Shown here: positions 17,764-26,749 of the stretch, piece after piece
How positions within the stretch are numbered: the first letter of the stretch is position 1
Layout of the letters: each line of letters begins with the position of its first letter
From: Pontibacter vulgaris
GTDB taxonomy: Bacteria > Bacteroidota > Bacteroidia > Cytophagales > Hymenobacteraceae
DNA length: 64,000 nt
Direction: 5' to 3'
Assembly: GCF_022758145.1 (NCBI RefSeq)
Contig: NZ_JAJVDH010000006.1
Coordinates: forward strand, 62,001 to 126,000
Notes under the pieces: model-generated
Databases searched by the model: none
The model's input: only the letters and a program-made list of their open reading frames with translations
Told to the model about the DNA's origin: nothing
Program-made: the position numbers and the translations under genes

Positions 17764-19155
17764 ATGCCTGAACATACTCATGGTCCTCTACGGTTGCAGT
17801 TTGTAGGTGCAGCCGGTGTTGTAACCGGTTCACAGACTTTGTTGCAAACCGGCAAGTATAATATACTTATTGATTGCGGCCTTTTCCAGGGCACAAAAAA
17901 AGAACGGAAATTAAACCGGGTTAACAGATTGCCTTATAAGCCTTCCGAACTGGATGCGATTATACTTACACACGGCCACCTCGACCACAGTGGCTACCTG
18001 CCTGTTCTGGTTAAAAAAGGATATACCGGCCCGATCTACGCCACTGCTCCTACCCGCGATATTACCGAAATCATACTTTGCGACAGCGCCAAAATACAGG
18101 AAGCCGATACCCGGGACTATAACCAGTATCGCGATCCTACTAAAAGGCCTCTGAAACCATTGTACCGCGAAAAACACGTAAACATGACCATGAAGCTTTT
18201 TAAAGCCCATGAAGACGACGAATGGGTAAGTATAGCCGATGATCTGAAGTTCCGCTTCCAGAAAAGCGGTCATATACTGGGCTCAGCTACAGTAGAACTC
18301 GAATGTCAGGGCCGCCGGTTTGTTTTTTCAGGTGATGTGGGCCAACGCGACCCGCTTATACTTGACCCGCCTGCCCGCATTAAAGAAGCCGATTATATTA
18401 TCATGGAATCTACCTATGGCGATAAACTCCATAACAACGATACCTCGCCGTACCAGGCATTGCAGGATGTGGTGAACAAAACGTTTGAGAAAGGCGGATC
18501 GCTGGTAATTCCGAGCTTTGCCGTAGAGCGTGCCCAGGAAATAATTATGCTGCTGAATAATCTCATGGACGAGAAAAGTATACCTAAACTGCCGATTTAC
18601 TTCGATTCGCCGATGGGTATTGGAATTACAAAGCTCTTCCAGGAGCATAACAATTGGCACAACATGACCGATTCCGAAACAAACAAGCTTACCGACAATG
18701 TGCACATCATTGAAAGCTTTGAGGAAACCCTTACCGTGCTTGATGACAATGGCCCGAAATCGAAAATAATTATTGCCGGCAGTGGCATGGCAACCGGTGG
18801 CCGGGTACTTCACTACCTGAAAGAAATGCTTTACGATGCAAAAAATACGGTGCTGCTTGTTGGCCATCAATCTAAAGGAACGCGCGGTTACCAGCTTCTG
18901 CATAATGCCGAGGCAATCGGAATAGAGGGAAAAAATTATAGGGTAAATGCGGAAATTTGCCAGATCGGCTCGCTGTCAGCGCACGGCGACCAGGCCGATC
19001 TTTTGTGGTGGCTTGGGCGCTTTAAAGAAAATCCGAAACAAATATTCCTGAACCATGGCGAAGGCGATGCTGCTCACAAGTTAAAAGATAAAATTGAAGA
19101 AAAGTATAGCTGGCCTGTAACTGTTGCTGAACTAAACAAAGTATATGGTTTGTAA
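17764..19155 (+). CDS. Beta-CASP metallo-beta-lactamase RNase-like protein, copy 1
   Basis: A 463-residue MBL-fold metallo-hydrolase with the beta-CASP insertion and RNA-specificity (RMMBL) end. Motif 2 is THGHLDHSGYLP (about residues 68-79), followed by HILGSATVELE and FSGDVGQRDP, ESTYGD, and the C-terminal SLSAHGDQADLLWWLGRF. Family members are zinc-dependent RNA endo/exonucleases related to CPSF73 and archaeal aCPSF. A close paralogue lies at 24288-25664 with the same domain order. The ATG start fits the first strand. Signal peptide absent, so cytoplasmic. Confidence 0.88.
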   Translation: MPEHTHGPLRLQFVGAAGVVTGSQTLLQTGKYNILIDCGLFQGTKKERKLNRVNRLPYKPSELDAIILTHGHLDHSGYLPVLVKKGYTGPIYATAPTRDITEIILCDSAKIQEADTRDYNQYRDPTKRPLKPLYREKHVNMTMKLFKAHEDDEWVSIADDLKFRFQKSGHILGSATVELECQGRRFVFSGDVGQRDPLILDPPARIKEADYIIMESTYGDKLHNNDTSPYQALQDVVNKTFEKGGSLVIPSFAVERAQEIIMLLNNLMDEKSIPKLPIYFDSPMGIGITKLFQEHNNWHNMTDSETNKLTDNVHIIESFEETLTVLDDNGPKSKIIIAGSGMATGGRVLHYLKEMLYDAKNTVLLVGHQSKGTRGYQLLHNAEAIGIEGKNYRVNAEICQIGSLSAHGDQADLLWWLGRFKENPKQIFLNHGEGDAAHKLKDKIEEKYSWPVTVAELNKVYGL

Positions 19156-19393
19156 AACTGCAAGCTCAGTTTGTATGGGAATAAAGATAACTTGAAAAGT
19201 AAATTTTTTAGTAAAGCATAAATAGTCAATAACTATTAGTAGGCTCATATACTGCCACATCATATTTTTTGACTATTACACTACATTAACTTTTTGTCCC
19301 TCAATACCTTGAACAATAACATTTAGCCAGCGTTATTACTATATTAAGGTAAAATGTATTGTTTAACACTATTTAGGATGAGGACGATGGATT

Positions 19394-19999
19394 ATGAAAA
19401 CTTTATTTTTACTCTTCTTACTATCTACGGTAACCATTAATGCAATCGCACAAGAGCAGATAGAACCACCTGCAGTATCAGCACCCGGCGAGGCAGATGC
19501 ATCCATTAGTAAAGGAAACTGGCTGGTAGGTGCTAATATCGCCTCTACCGGATACAATTTCAGCAACGATACATATAACCTGTTCATCAACCCCAAAGCA
19601 GGTTACTTTATCGGCGAGAACATTGCCGTAGGTTCCGAAGTGGTTTTGGGCTTAGAGGCTTTCGATGGTGGCACTAACTTTCGATACGGCATCACACCAT
19701 TTTTGCGCTACTATTTCACCCAGGGCGGTGGTCCATCAGGCCGAATTTTTCAGGAAGCTCTAGTAGGTATTGCCGGTAGCTCTTTAGAAGACAATGAAGA
19801 AGATGAACCCGTTTCTTTTATAATCGGTATACGGTTTGGTTACGCTCACTTCATTGCTAGAAATATTGCCATAGAGCCAATTTTAGGTTATACTTACACA
19901 AAAGCAGACTTAGGTAGCAGCAGTTCCGGAGGAGGTGGCTTAGCCTTAGCACTTGGTTTCCAAATATACCTGCCTGGCAGAGGCGCCGGCGGTGAATAA
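19394..19999 (+). CDS. Outer-membrane beta-barrel protein with signal peptide
   Basis: A 201-residue protein with a clear signal peptide (MKTLFLLFLLSTVTINAIAQ, cleavage after AIAQ). The mature part alternates amphipathic strands rich in Gly, Tyr and Phe (for example NPKAGYFIGENIAVGSEVV, RFGYAHFIARNIAIEPILGY), as in small eight-stranded porin-like barrels of Bacteroidota. Function is unknown. A 17-bp perfect-stem terminator follows the stop by 13 bp. Confidence 0.8.
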   Translation: MKTLFLLFLLSTVTINAIAQEQIEPPAVSAPGEADASISKGNWLVGANIASTGYNFSNDTYNLFINPKAGYFIGENIAVGSEVVLGLEAFDGGTNFRYGITPFLRYYFTQGGGPSGRIFQEALVGIAGSSLEDNEEDEPVSFIIGIRFGYAHFIARNIAIEPILGYTYTKADLGSSSSGGGGLALALGFQIYLPGRGAGGE

Positions 20000-20012
20000 G
20001 CAGGCTGTAAGT

Positions 20013-20046
20013 AAAACGCCGCTTCAGAATTCTGAAGCGGCGTTTT
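20013..20046 (+). terminator. Perfect 34-bp inverted repeat terminator
   Basis: The 34 bases form a perfect palindrome with 17-bp arms, A4 at one end and T4 at the other, followed by GTTTTT. It lies 13 bp after the beta-barrel gene. Confidence 0.85.
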
Positions 20047-20118
20047 GTTTTTCATAAGCTATACTATTACTCCTTGCTGCCAGTTGTCATCAGCAAGCAG
20101 ATGTGCTTCGAAGTAAAA

Positions 20119-20198
20119 ATTGTTGGTGAGAACACCAACAATGGCAATAGCGTTTTTCAGAAGCTACAGCCTTAGCCCCTGCTGCGTATTCTCACCAA
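20119..20198. other. Overlapping, mutually exclusive hairpins
   Basis: Bases 20119-20128 pair with 20133-20142 (10 bp, four-base loop). Bases 20123-20132 can instead pair with 20189-20198 (10 bp). The two foldings compete for the same segment. The stretch lies between the terminator at 20013-20046 and the 3' end of the minus-strand phosphodiesterase; no gene is evident. Confidence 0.4.
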
Positions 20199-20262
20199 TA
20201 AGTTTGATACGGGGTGCTTAATGGCTATAGTTTAACCAGTGACGAACTATCTAAACAGCCTC

Positions 20263-21525
20263 TTACTTCAAAACCTTTTTCGACAGCTTCTTCTTGCCAT
20301 CAATTTTGTGCGTGTACTCCAGGCCAAGCAGCTCAGCTACAAGCGGGTATACATGGATGTTTTTGAATGAGCTTATCTTCTGCCCTGCCTTAAAAGCCGG
20401 ACCCCAGGCATAAAAAGTAGCATGCATCTCTTTTACTTTATCCGGGTCGTAGCCGTGTGCTCCCGGCGATGGTTTGCGGCTGGAGAAATGGAATACTTTA
20501 GGAGCATCAGTCAGTAGTAGAATATCGCCTACGCGTTTATAGGTATCGTCTTTTGTGCCATAGTGCAGGCGGCGCGGCAGGTTGTTGCGGGTGTATACTT
20601 TATACTTGCCGTCAGCTTCTGCTTTCAGTTTTTTATAAGTGCTTTTTATAGCTGTTTTATCCTTGGCATGCAGCTCTACCACCATACCACCACCAGATAC
20701 CAGGAACTTAGCTGTATCTACTGCAGCAGGCAAAGGCAGAGTGTTTTCCTGGTTTATCTTGATCATGCCATGATCTGAAACAAAGATGAAGTTTACAGGC
20801 AGGCCGGTGGTTGCTACTGCATCCGTCAGTTTCTTAATGTTCTCGTCCAGCTCTTTAACAGCTTTTTCGGTTTCAGGAGCATCGGGTCCAAAACGGTGGC
20901 CGGCATGGTCTACTTCAGGTAGGTAAAACGTGATCAGGTGCGGGCGTTGCTCTTCAGGCAGGTTCAGCCAGTCTACTACGGTTTTTATGCGGCTTTCCAT
21001 AGGTACAACCTCGCTGTACCTGTAATAGTAAGTTGGGCGAATACCCTGAATCGGTGCTTCGGAACCTACCCAGAAATAACTTGCAGAAACCATTTGCTGC
21101 TTTTCGGCCAATACCCAAAGTGGCGTGCCACCATACCAGCTGCCATCCTCTACCTTGCTCCTGTCGCCGATGGAGTAACTTTGCTTGCGTTGCGGGTCAT
21201 AGAATACATTGTTGATCAGTCCATGCGTGGCCGGGTACATACCCGTTACGATGGTATAATGATTGGGGAAGGTTTTGGACGGAAAAGATGGCGCCATAGA
21301 GGCGGCTTCTACGCCCTGAGCCCGTAAAGCTTTCAGATTGGTAGCATTATACTTGTCGGCATAATCATAGCGGAAACCATCAGCCGAGATAAGTATAACA
21401 TAAGGTTTTTTCTGCTGCTCAGGGCTGTTTCTGCGGCCGGAAGCCACACGTTGGGTAGTATCGGCCTGGGCAAAAGCTGCCGAAGACAATACCACAAAGT
21501 ATAAAAAGAGTAAGTAACGTTTCAT
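20263..21525 (-). CDS. ENPP-type alkaline phosphatase-superfamily phosphodiesterase
   Basis: A 420-residue secreted enzyme with an N-terminal signal peptide (MKRYLLFLYFVVLSSAAFAQ). It has the nucleotide pyrophosphatase/phosphodiesterase core: ISADGFRYDY (metal Asp), PSFPSKTFPNHYTIVTGMYP (nucleophile Thr in SKTFPNHY), YLPEVDHAGHRFGPD and FVSDHGM (metal Asp/His). It probably cleaves phosphodiester or pyrophosphate bonds in the periplasm using two zinc ions. The substrate is unknown. No adjacent gene suggests a pathway. Confidence 0.88.
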   Translation of the reverse strand: MKRYLLFLYFVVLSSAAFAQADTTQRVASGRRNSPEQQKKPYVILISADGFRYDYADKYNATNLKALRAQGVEAASMAPSFPSKTFPNHYTIVTGMYPATHGLINNVFYDPQRKQSYSIGDRSKVEDGSWYGGTPLWVLAEKQQMVSASYFWVGSEAPIQGIRPTYYYRYSEVVPMESRIKTVVDWLNLPEEQRPHLITFYLPEVDHAGHRFGPDAPETEKAVKELDENIKKLTDAVATTGLPVNFIFVSDHGMIKINQENTLPLPAAVDTAKFLVSGGGMVVELHAKDKTAIKSTYKKLKAEADGKYKVYTRNNLPRRLHYGTKDDTYKRVGDILLLTDAPKVFHFSSRKPSPGAHGYDPDKVKEMHATFYAWGPAFKAGQKISSFKNIHVYPLVAELLGLEYTHKIDGKKKLSKKVLK

Positions 21526-21857
21526 GGTCGCGAAGTTACGCCACTCCTGTTTAAGAATTGCACAGAAATTATTAAGATTAGATTATCTCGTCTCCTTTTC
21601 CGGGAGCGCAACCACAATGTATAGTTCACATAATTCATAAGCCATGCAAAACGATGAGCCCGCTTGATATGCAGTAGAAATGAGCTATATTAGTGTTGTG
21701 CTATATAAGTTGTTGATGTGAGTGGCATCTATGGTAAGTATACTTTTGTAAGTTTGCTATCTATTCAATACATAGTGAAGATTGTATGAATTGATTCTTC
21801 ATTAGAAATTTGTGTGGTGATTTAAGTTTACTTTAATTATTGATAAAACCTTTGTTT
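21526..21857. other. Intergenic region between divergent genes
   Basis: No gene, RNA or clear promoter is recognised in these 330 bases. One paired element (AGTATACT at about 21736) of the window-wide motif is present. Confidence 0.5.
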
Positions 21858-22136
21858 ATGGAATATTTAGAGAACGATAGCTTAATAATTTTTAGAAGTC
21901 CCTTTACCAAAAAGATAATATCATCTACCCCCTTGATGGTGGCTTATTTGAAATTGACTGAAGAACATGGCATTAAAGTGAAGGAAACAGAGTTAACTAT
22001 AGAGCTTGTTGTTAAAGCATTTGAAAAGCCCGGTGGATATAAGGTTGAATATTATGAAGTAGTAGGTGATTTAATTAACCTGTATGTATCTACGCATAGT
22101 GAAAGACTTTTTGGACCAGAAAAAACTAAGTTTTAG
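21858..22136 (+). CDS. Small protein of unknown function
   Basis: A 92-residue protein from ATG 21858; a TTG start at 21840 would add six residues. I do not recognise it. It is a mixed alpha/beta, slightly basic, soluble sequence without signal peptide or cysteines. The surroundings are unusually AT-rich and the gene is flanked by more than 120 bp of non-coding DNA on both sides, so it may be a lineage-specific gene. Confidence 0.5.
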   Translation: MEYLENDSLIIFRSPFTKKIISSTPLMVAYLKLTEEHGIKVKETELTIELVVKAFEKPGGYKVEYYEVVGDLINLYVSTHSERLFGPEKTKF

Positions 22137-22262
22137 AAATATGAGCCATACATTATTTATATATAAGAATAAAAATATATAAACTGCTAATCACAGCTAA
22201 ACATCATTTACACTTCTGTTTAGTAGGGCCATTACCACAAACACTACCAAAACCCAAATATC

Positions 22263-24140
22263 TTGAACATTAAAACTATACTTATTGCTTCGTTACTGCT
22301 TGCAAGTAGTGCGGCCTTTGCGCAAGAGCAGTTGCAGATGCCGCGCAACATTCAGCAAGCTTATGAAAAAGGTACCCGCTCTACGGATGGTACTCCCGGC
22401 AAAAACTACTGGCAAAACGCCGCCGACTACGACATCAAGATCAACTTCGATCCGCATACGCGTAAGCTTTCGGGCACGGTGAACATCCAGTACATCAACA
22501 ACAGCCCTGATACGCTGAAGCAGATCCTGTTTAAGCTTTACCCAAACCTCTACAAAAAGGGTGCTGCCCGCGCCAATAACATAGATGCAAAAGATGTATC
22601 GGATGGCGTGCAGATCCAGAAGCTAAGTATAAACCAGCAGTCCGAAGATGTGAGCAAGCTCCGCATTAACGGTACCGATATGCAGGTGCGTGTAAAGCCT
22701 ATCGCTCCTAAGTCTAAGGCTACTATTGCCATTACTTACAGCTATACTTTAAATGAAGGATCGCATACCCGTACAGGCCAGATAGATGAAGGCTCTCATT
22801 TTGTTGCTTACTTCTTCCCGCGCGTAGCTGTTTACGATGATATTGATGGCTGGAACCGAAATCCATACCTGGGCTCACAGGAGTTCTACAACGATTTCTG
22901 CAACTTCAATTTCGAAGTAACTGTGCCTAAAAACTTTGTGGTTTGGGCTACCGGCGACCTGAAAAACACGAAGGAAGTGCTGCAGAAAAAGTATGCAAAA
23001 CGACTGGAGCAGGCCGAGAAGAAAGATAAGATCATCACGATCATCGATAGCACCGAAATAAAGAAGTATGACATTACAGCCCAGAACCCGACCAACACCT
23101 GGAAGTTTGAAGCTAAAAATGTAATTGACTTTGCCTTTGCTACCAGCGACCATTATATGTGGCAAGCTACCAGCCTGGTGGTAGACCCTAAGACCAAACG
23201 CCGCACACGCGTAGACACAGCCTTCAACCCGAAGCACAAAGATTTCCTGGAGGTTACTTCTTTCGGTCGCAAAACGGTAGAAGCTATGAGTTATACTTTC
23301 CCGAAGTGGCCCTTCCCCTACTCGCACATCACGGTTTTTAATGGCCTGGACCAGATGGAATACCCGATGATGGTGAACGATAACCCGCTGGAGGACCGTG
23401 CCGATGTGATCATGCTCACCGACCATGAGATCTTCCATACGATGTTCCCGTTTTATATGGGCACCAATGAAACCAAGTATGGATGGATGGACGAAGGCTG
23501 GGCAACTTTAGGCGAATGGCTCATCACCCCGATCATCGACCCAAGTATAAATGATGATTATGGCGTGGCCCCTTACGGCGCTATGGCCGGCACCGAAATA
23601 GATTTGCCCATCACTACACTTACCACGCAGCAAAGCGGTACTTCTATGTTCCTGAACTCCTACCCTAAACCTGCGCTGGGTTACCTGTATGTGAAAGACA
23701 TGCTGGGCGATGAACTATTCCTGAAAGCGCTTCACCACTACATCGGGCTATGGAATGGTAAACACCCTCAGCCTTACGATTTCTTTAATGCCATGAATGC
23801 CGGTTCCGGCCGTAACATGAACTGGTTCTGGCAGCGCTGGTTCTTCGATGGCGGCTACCCAGACCTTGGCATAGCCAAGGTACAGCAGCAGAACGGAACG
23901 TATACTATAACTGTAGAGTCTGTTGGCAGCAAGCCTTTGCCAGTAGACCTAGTTGTTACCTACGCTGATAATACCAGCACTACCATCCACAAAGATGTAT
24001 CGGTATGGGAGAAAGGCAACAAAACTACCGAGCTAAGCTTTAAGCCCGCCAAAGCCGTGAAGAAGCTTGAACTAAAGCATTCGCACACACCTGACAGCAA
24101 CAGGAAAAACAATCTATACGAAGTGAAACAGAGCAGTTAA
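22263..24140 (+). CDS. Secreted M1-family zinc metallopeptidase
   Basis: A 625-residue peptidase starting at TTG 22263, directly before a signal peptide (MNIKTILIASLLLASSAAFA). The M1 zinc site is complete: HEIFH at 388-392 and the third ligand Glu411 in WMDEGWA, spaced exactly as HExxH-x18-E. QMEYP at 365-369 stands in place of the GAMEN exopeptidase motif. It should be an aminopeptidase acting on peptides in the periplasm or on the outer surface. A hairpin terminator follows at 24175-24200. Confidence 0.9.
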   Translation: MNIKTILIASLLLASSAAFAQEQLQMPRNIQQAYEKGTRSTDGTPGKNYWQNAADYDIKINFDPHTRKLSGTVNIQYINNSPDTLKQILFKLYPNLYKKGAARANNIDAKDVSDGVQIQKLSINQQSEDVSKLRINGTDMQVRVKPIAPKSKATIAITYSYTLNEGSHTRTGQIDEGSHFVAYFFPRVAVYDDIDGWNRNPYLGSQEFYNDFCNFNFEVTVPKNFVVWATGDLKNTKEVLQKKYAKRLEQAEKKDKIITIIDSTEIKKYDITAQNPTNTWKFEAKNVIDFAFATSDHYMWQATSLVVDPKTKRRTRVDTAFNPKHKDFLEVTSFGRKTVEAMSYTFPKWPFPYSHITVFNGLDQMEYPMMVNDNPLEDRADVIMLTDHEIFHTMFPFYMGTNETKYGWMDEGWATLGEWLITPIIDPSINDDYGVAPYGAMAGTEIDLPITTLTTQQSGTSMFLNSYPKPALGYLYVKDMLGDELFLKALHHYIGLWNGKHPQPYDFFNAMNAGSGRNMNWFWQRWFFDGGYPDLGIAKVQQQNGTYTITVESVGSKPLPVDLVVTYADNTSTTIHKDVSVWEKGNKTTELSFKPAKAVKKLELKHSHTPDSNRKNNLYEVKQSS

Positions 24141-24174
24141 GCATCCTGATATTTAGAATGTTACTTTACCAGTC

Positions 24175-24200
24175 AAAAGCAGCCCGCACAGGCTGCTTTT
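24175..24200 (+). terminator. Rho-independent terminator after the M1 peptidase
   Basis: Ten-bp perfect arms (24175-24184, 24191-24200) around a six-base loop, followed by TT. Confidence 0.8.
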
Positions 24201-24287
24201 TTCGTATGCTATACTTCAGGATTACAAAGTGAGATAGTGAGGCCTGATGTAATTCCGGAAAGCAGGTATAACCTTCAATTAGAGACT

Positions 24288-25664
24288 ATGGAAAATACGC
24301 TTTCTACAGTGCAGCTACAGTTTTTAGGTGGCGCGGGCACTGTAACCGGTTCCAAAATTCTTCTTAAAACAGATAACCACCAGGTCTTAATTGATTGCGG
24401 ACTTTTCCAGGGGTTAAAACAATTACGCTTGCTAAACTGGGAAGAATTGCCACTCGAGCTGCAGAAACTTGATGCGGTTATACTTACACACGGCCACCTG
24501 GACCATTGCGGTTACCTGCCTGTGCTGGTTAAAAATGGTTATGCCGGGCCTATACATGTTACTACCCCAACCCGCGACGTAACCGAAATTATACTTCGCG
24601 ACAGTGCCAAAATTCAGGAAGAAGATGCAGCCGAGGCAAACTTAAAAGGGTACTCCAAACACCACCCTGCTATGCCTTTGTATACAGAAGAAGATGTAGA
24701 CAATACCATGCCCCTGTTTATAGCGCACAACGATAACGAGTGGGTAATCCTTAACGAAGATTTTAAATTCTGCTTCCGTAAGAGCGGGCATATACTTGGT
24801 TCTGCATTTGTAGAGCTACATTGCCGTGGCCGTAAGTTTTTATTCTCCGGGGATATTGGCCGACGTACTCCTTTGCTGCTGGAGCCTCCCGTTTTTGTGC
24901 AGGAAGCAGACTATCTTATACTTGAATCTACTTACGGCGACAGGCTGCATGAGCAAATTTCGCCTTACGAAGAATTACAGGAGGTAGTAACGCATACTTT
25001 TAATAAAGGCGGTGTGTTGGTTATACCTTCTTTTGCTGTTGAACGGGCACAGGAGTTACTTCTTATCCTGAACACCTTGCGCGAAGAAAATAGTATACCA
25101 GCTATTCCTATTTACCTTGATACCCCCATGGGGATTGATGTTACTTCACTTTATCTTAAATACCCCAACTGGCACAGCCTCTCACCTGCCGAGTGCCGTA
25201 CCATGATGCATAATGTACACCTGGTGCGCGAATTTGAACAGACCCTGCGTGTGCTGGATAAGTATGGCCCTAAAATAGTTATTGCTGGAAGCGGAATGGT
25301 GACAGGCGGTCGGGTACTTTATTACCTTGCCCGTTTAATAGGTGATAGTAAAAACACGGTGCTGCTTGTTGGTTACCAGGCGCCGGGCACACGCGGAAAC
25401 CTGCTTCGTAGCGGAGCTTCTGAGCTAAAAATGCAGGGTAACTACTATGCTGTGCATGCCGAGATCAGGACTATTTCCAGCCTTTCAGCCCACGGCGATC
25501 AGGCTGATCTGCTTTGGTGGCTGGGTCATTTTAAGAAAGCGCCAAAGCAGGTTTTCCTCAATCACGGTGAGGCACAGGCTTCTGAGGCATTGCGCCTTAA
25601 AATATCAGACACGTTGAGTTGGCCGGTAACTATTGCTGAAACTGAGAAAGTATACGAAGTATAG
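24288..25664 (+). CDS. Beta-CASP metallo-beta-lactamase RNase-like protein, copy 2
   Basis: A 458-residue MBL/beta-CASP protein from ATG 24288; a GTG at 24237 is in frame, but homology with copy 1 at 17764 begins right after 24288. It has THGHLDHCGYLP, HILGSAFVELH, FSGDIGRRTP, ESTYGD and SLSAHGDQADLLWWLGHF. The two copies are alike over their whole length with many conservative substitutions, so the duplication is old. The stop codon lies inside a copy of the window-wide AAGTATA element that pairs with TATACTTC at 25680-25687. Confidence 0.88.
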   Translation: MENTLSTVQLQFLGGAGTVTGSKILLKTDNHQVLIDCGLFQGLKQLRLLNWEELPLELQKLDAVILTHGHLDHCGYLPVLVKNGYAGPIHVTTPTRDVTEIILRDSAKIQEEDAAEANLKGYSKHHPAMPLYTEEDVDNTMPLFIAHNDNEWVILNEDFKFCFRKSGHILGSAFVELHCRGRKFLFSGDIGRRTPLLLEPPVFVQEADYLILESTYGDRLHEQISPYEELQEVVTHTFNKGGVLVIPSFAVERAQELLLILNTLREENSIPAIPIYLDTPMGIDVTSLYLKYPNWHSLSPAECRTMMHNVHLVREFEQTLRVLDKYGPKIVIAGSGMVTGGRVLYYLARLIGDSKNTVLLVGYQAPGTRGNLLRSGASELKMQGNYYAVHAEIRTISSLSAHGDQADLLWWLGHFKKAPKQVFLNHGEAQASEALRLKISDTLSWPVTIAETEKVYEV

Positions 25665-25687
25665 TTATCTACATGAATTTATACTTC
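25656..25687. repeat. Stop-codon-spanning hairpin of opposed GAAGTATA/TATACTTC
   Basis: Arms GAAGTATA (25656-25663) and TATACTTC (25680-25687) can pair over a 16-base loop. The stop codon of the second beta-CASP gene lies within the left arm. It may act as a transcript 3' end. Confidence 0.5.
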
Positions 25688-25725
25688 CACTTTATACTTG
25701 TAAGTGTTTGTATAGCAGGCTTATA

Positions 25726-26190
25726 CTAGGGTTTTACAAACAGTCTTTTGTCAAATTCAAAAAGCTCTGTTGACGTGACGGAGATCAAGTTAAAATCTTT
25801 GTGGCGGGGATTAATCAGGTAATTAAACGTGCCCTGCACAGCCGAAGAAGGCACTTTTAATACAAGGTGTTCTGAATCGAAAGCAAACTGATCGCCGATA
25901 TCCTGGGTGGCATTCGGGTGCGGAAACGATTTCCAGTCTGGTGGTAGTTCTTCTTCTGTAAGTTCTTTTATGGTAATATCATCAGGAATATTGATGCGCA
26001 CCAGATGATAATCCAGCGGCACTATACCAAGCGGCATGTGCACAGCCACTTCTACCGTACACAAAGCAATGGATTCACTGGTATAAAGCATGGCTACACC
26101 TTTGCTGTTCCAGCGGCCTCCGGCCAGTTCAGCACCTCTACCTGATAAGTCTTTGGCAAAGCGGCCTTTGCTCAGGCGGTATACGATCAT
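25726..26190 (-). CDS. RES-domain toxin (NAD+ phosphorylase family)
   Basis: A 154-residue RES-domain protein, which covers the whole family length. Family landmarks are MIVYRLSKGRFA at the N-terminus, GGRWNSKGVAMLYTSES, a glutamate in CTVEVAVHMP and the C-terminal FNYLINPRHKDF. RES toxins such as MbcT, from type II toxin-antitoxin pairs, degrade NAD+ and stop growth. Its start overlaps the antitoxin stop by four bases (26187-26190), the usual coupling in such modules. Confidence 0.88.
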   Translation of the reverse strand: MIVYRLSKGRFAKDLSGRGAELAGGRWNSKGVAMLYTSESIALCTVEVAVHMPLGIVPLDYHLVRINIPDDITIKELTEEELPPDWKSFPHPNATQDIGDQFAFDSEHLVLKVPSSAVQGTFNYLINPRHKDFNLISVTSTELFEFDKRLFVKP

Positions 26191-26615
26191 GCCAGAACGC
26201 CGTGCTCAATTCTCGTTAGTTCATCTTTCAGCAGGCCAATGCCAAAGGTGTTATCCAGCAACTCTTTAGGCTTAATGCCCCCTAGGGCAACATTTTTTGC
26301 TTCAAGCCACGCATCAAAATTCGGTTTATCGCCAAACACTTCAATGCCTTTATTATAAACCAGCGTAATCTCCAGTATTTTCTCTGAATGGATGGGATCA
26401 AACGTGCGTCTTTCTTTTTTATAACGCTGGAAAGTGCGCTCTGATAAGTGCAGGTAAGCCGACCATTCGGCAGTGCTGAAGGGGCTTTTATCAGCAATAG
26501 ACTTAAACATGGCATACTTTATACCTTCGCGCGCAGTGCTCATCAGCATAAATACGTCACGATCATCCAGTAACCTGTAGCTTAATGTTTCCGCTTTTTC
26601 TAATGCTCTTCCCAT
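26187..26615 (-). CDS. Xre/MbcA/ParS-type antitoxin
   Basis: A 142-residue antitoxin. The N-terminal half has a helix-turn-helix (STAEWSAYLHLSERTFQRYKK segment, about residues 46-66). The C-terminal part is the MbcA/ParS toxin-binding domain (GIEVFGDKPNFDAWLEAKN...GGIKPKELLDNTFG). It should bind and neutralise the RES toxin translated from the overlapping gene, and repress their common promoter. A -7 box at 26636-26643 and a 14-bp palindrome at 26664-26677 lie directly upstream. Confidence 0.88.
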   Translation of the reverse strand: MGRALEKAETLSYRLLDDRDVFMLMSTAREGIKYAMFKSIADKSPFSTAEWSAYLHLSERTFQRYKKERRTFDPIHSEKILEITLVYNKGIEVFGDKPNFDAWLEAKNVALGGIKPKELLDNTFGIGLLKDELTRIEHGVLA

Positions 26616-26635
26616 AATTCTGGTTGTTATCTTTT

Positions 26636-26643
26636 CAAAGATA
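26636..26643 (-). promoter_or_regulatory. -7 promoter element of the RES/Xre operon
   Basis: On the minus strand this reads TATCTTTG, an exact TAnnTTTG match, 20 bp before the antitoxin start codon. The leader would be only about 13 nt. Confidence 0.6.
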
Positions 26644-26663
26644 CGAAACTTGTCTTTAAATAA

Positions 26664-26677
26664 ACGACAATTGTCGT
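26664..26677. promoter_or_regulatory. Palindromic operator of the RES/Xre operon
   Basis: ACGACAATTGTCGT is a perfect 14-bp palindrome located 20 bp upstream of the -7 box, that is over the -33 region. A half-site-like TTGTC lies at 26650-26654. By analogy with Xre-type antitoxins, the antitoxin-toxin complex probably binds here to repress the operon. Confidence 0.6.
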
Positions 26678-26749
26678 GATTAGTTCAGCAATATTTTTAC
26701 ACTAACCCGGCAGATTGACCGTTGTAGGTGCAGAATTAAAATTAAAAGC

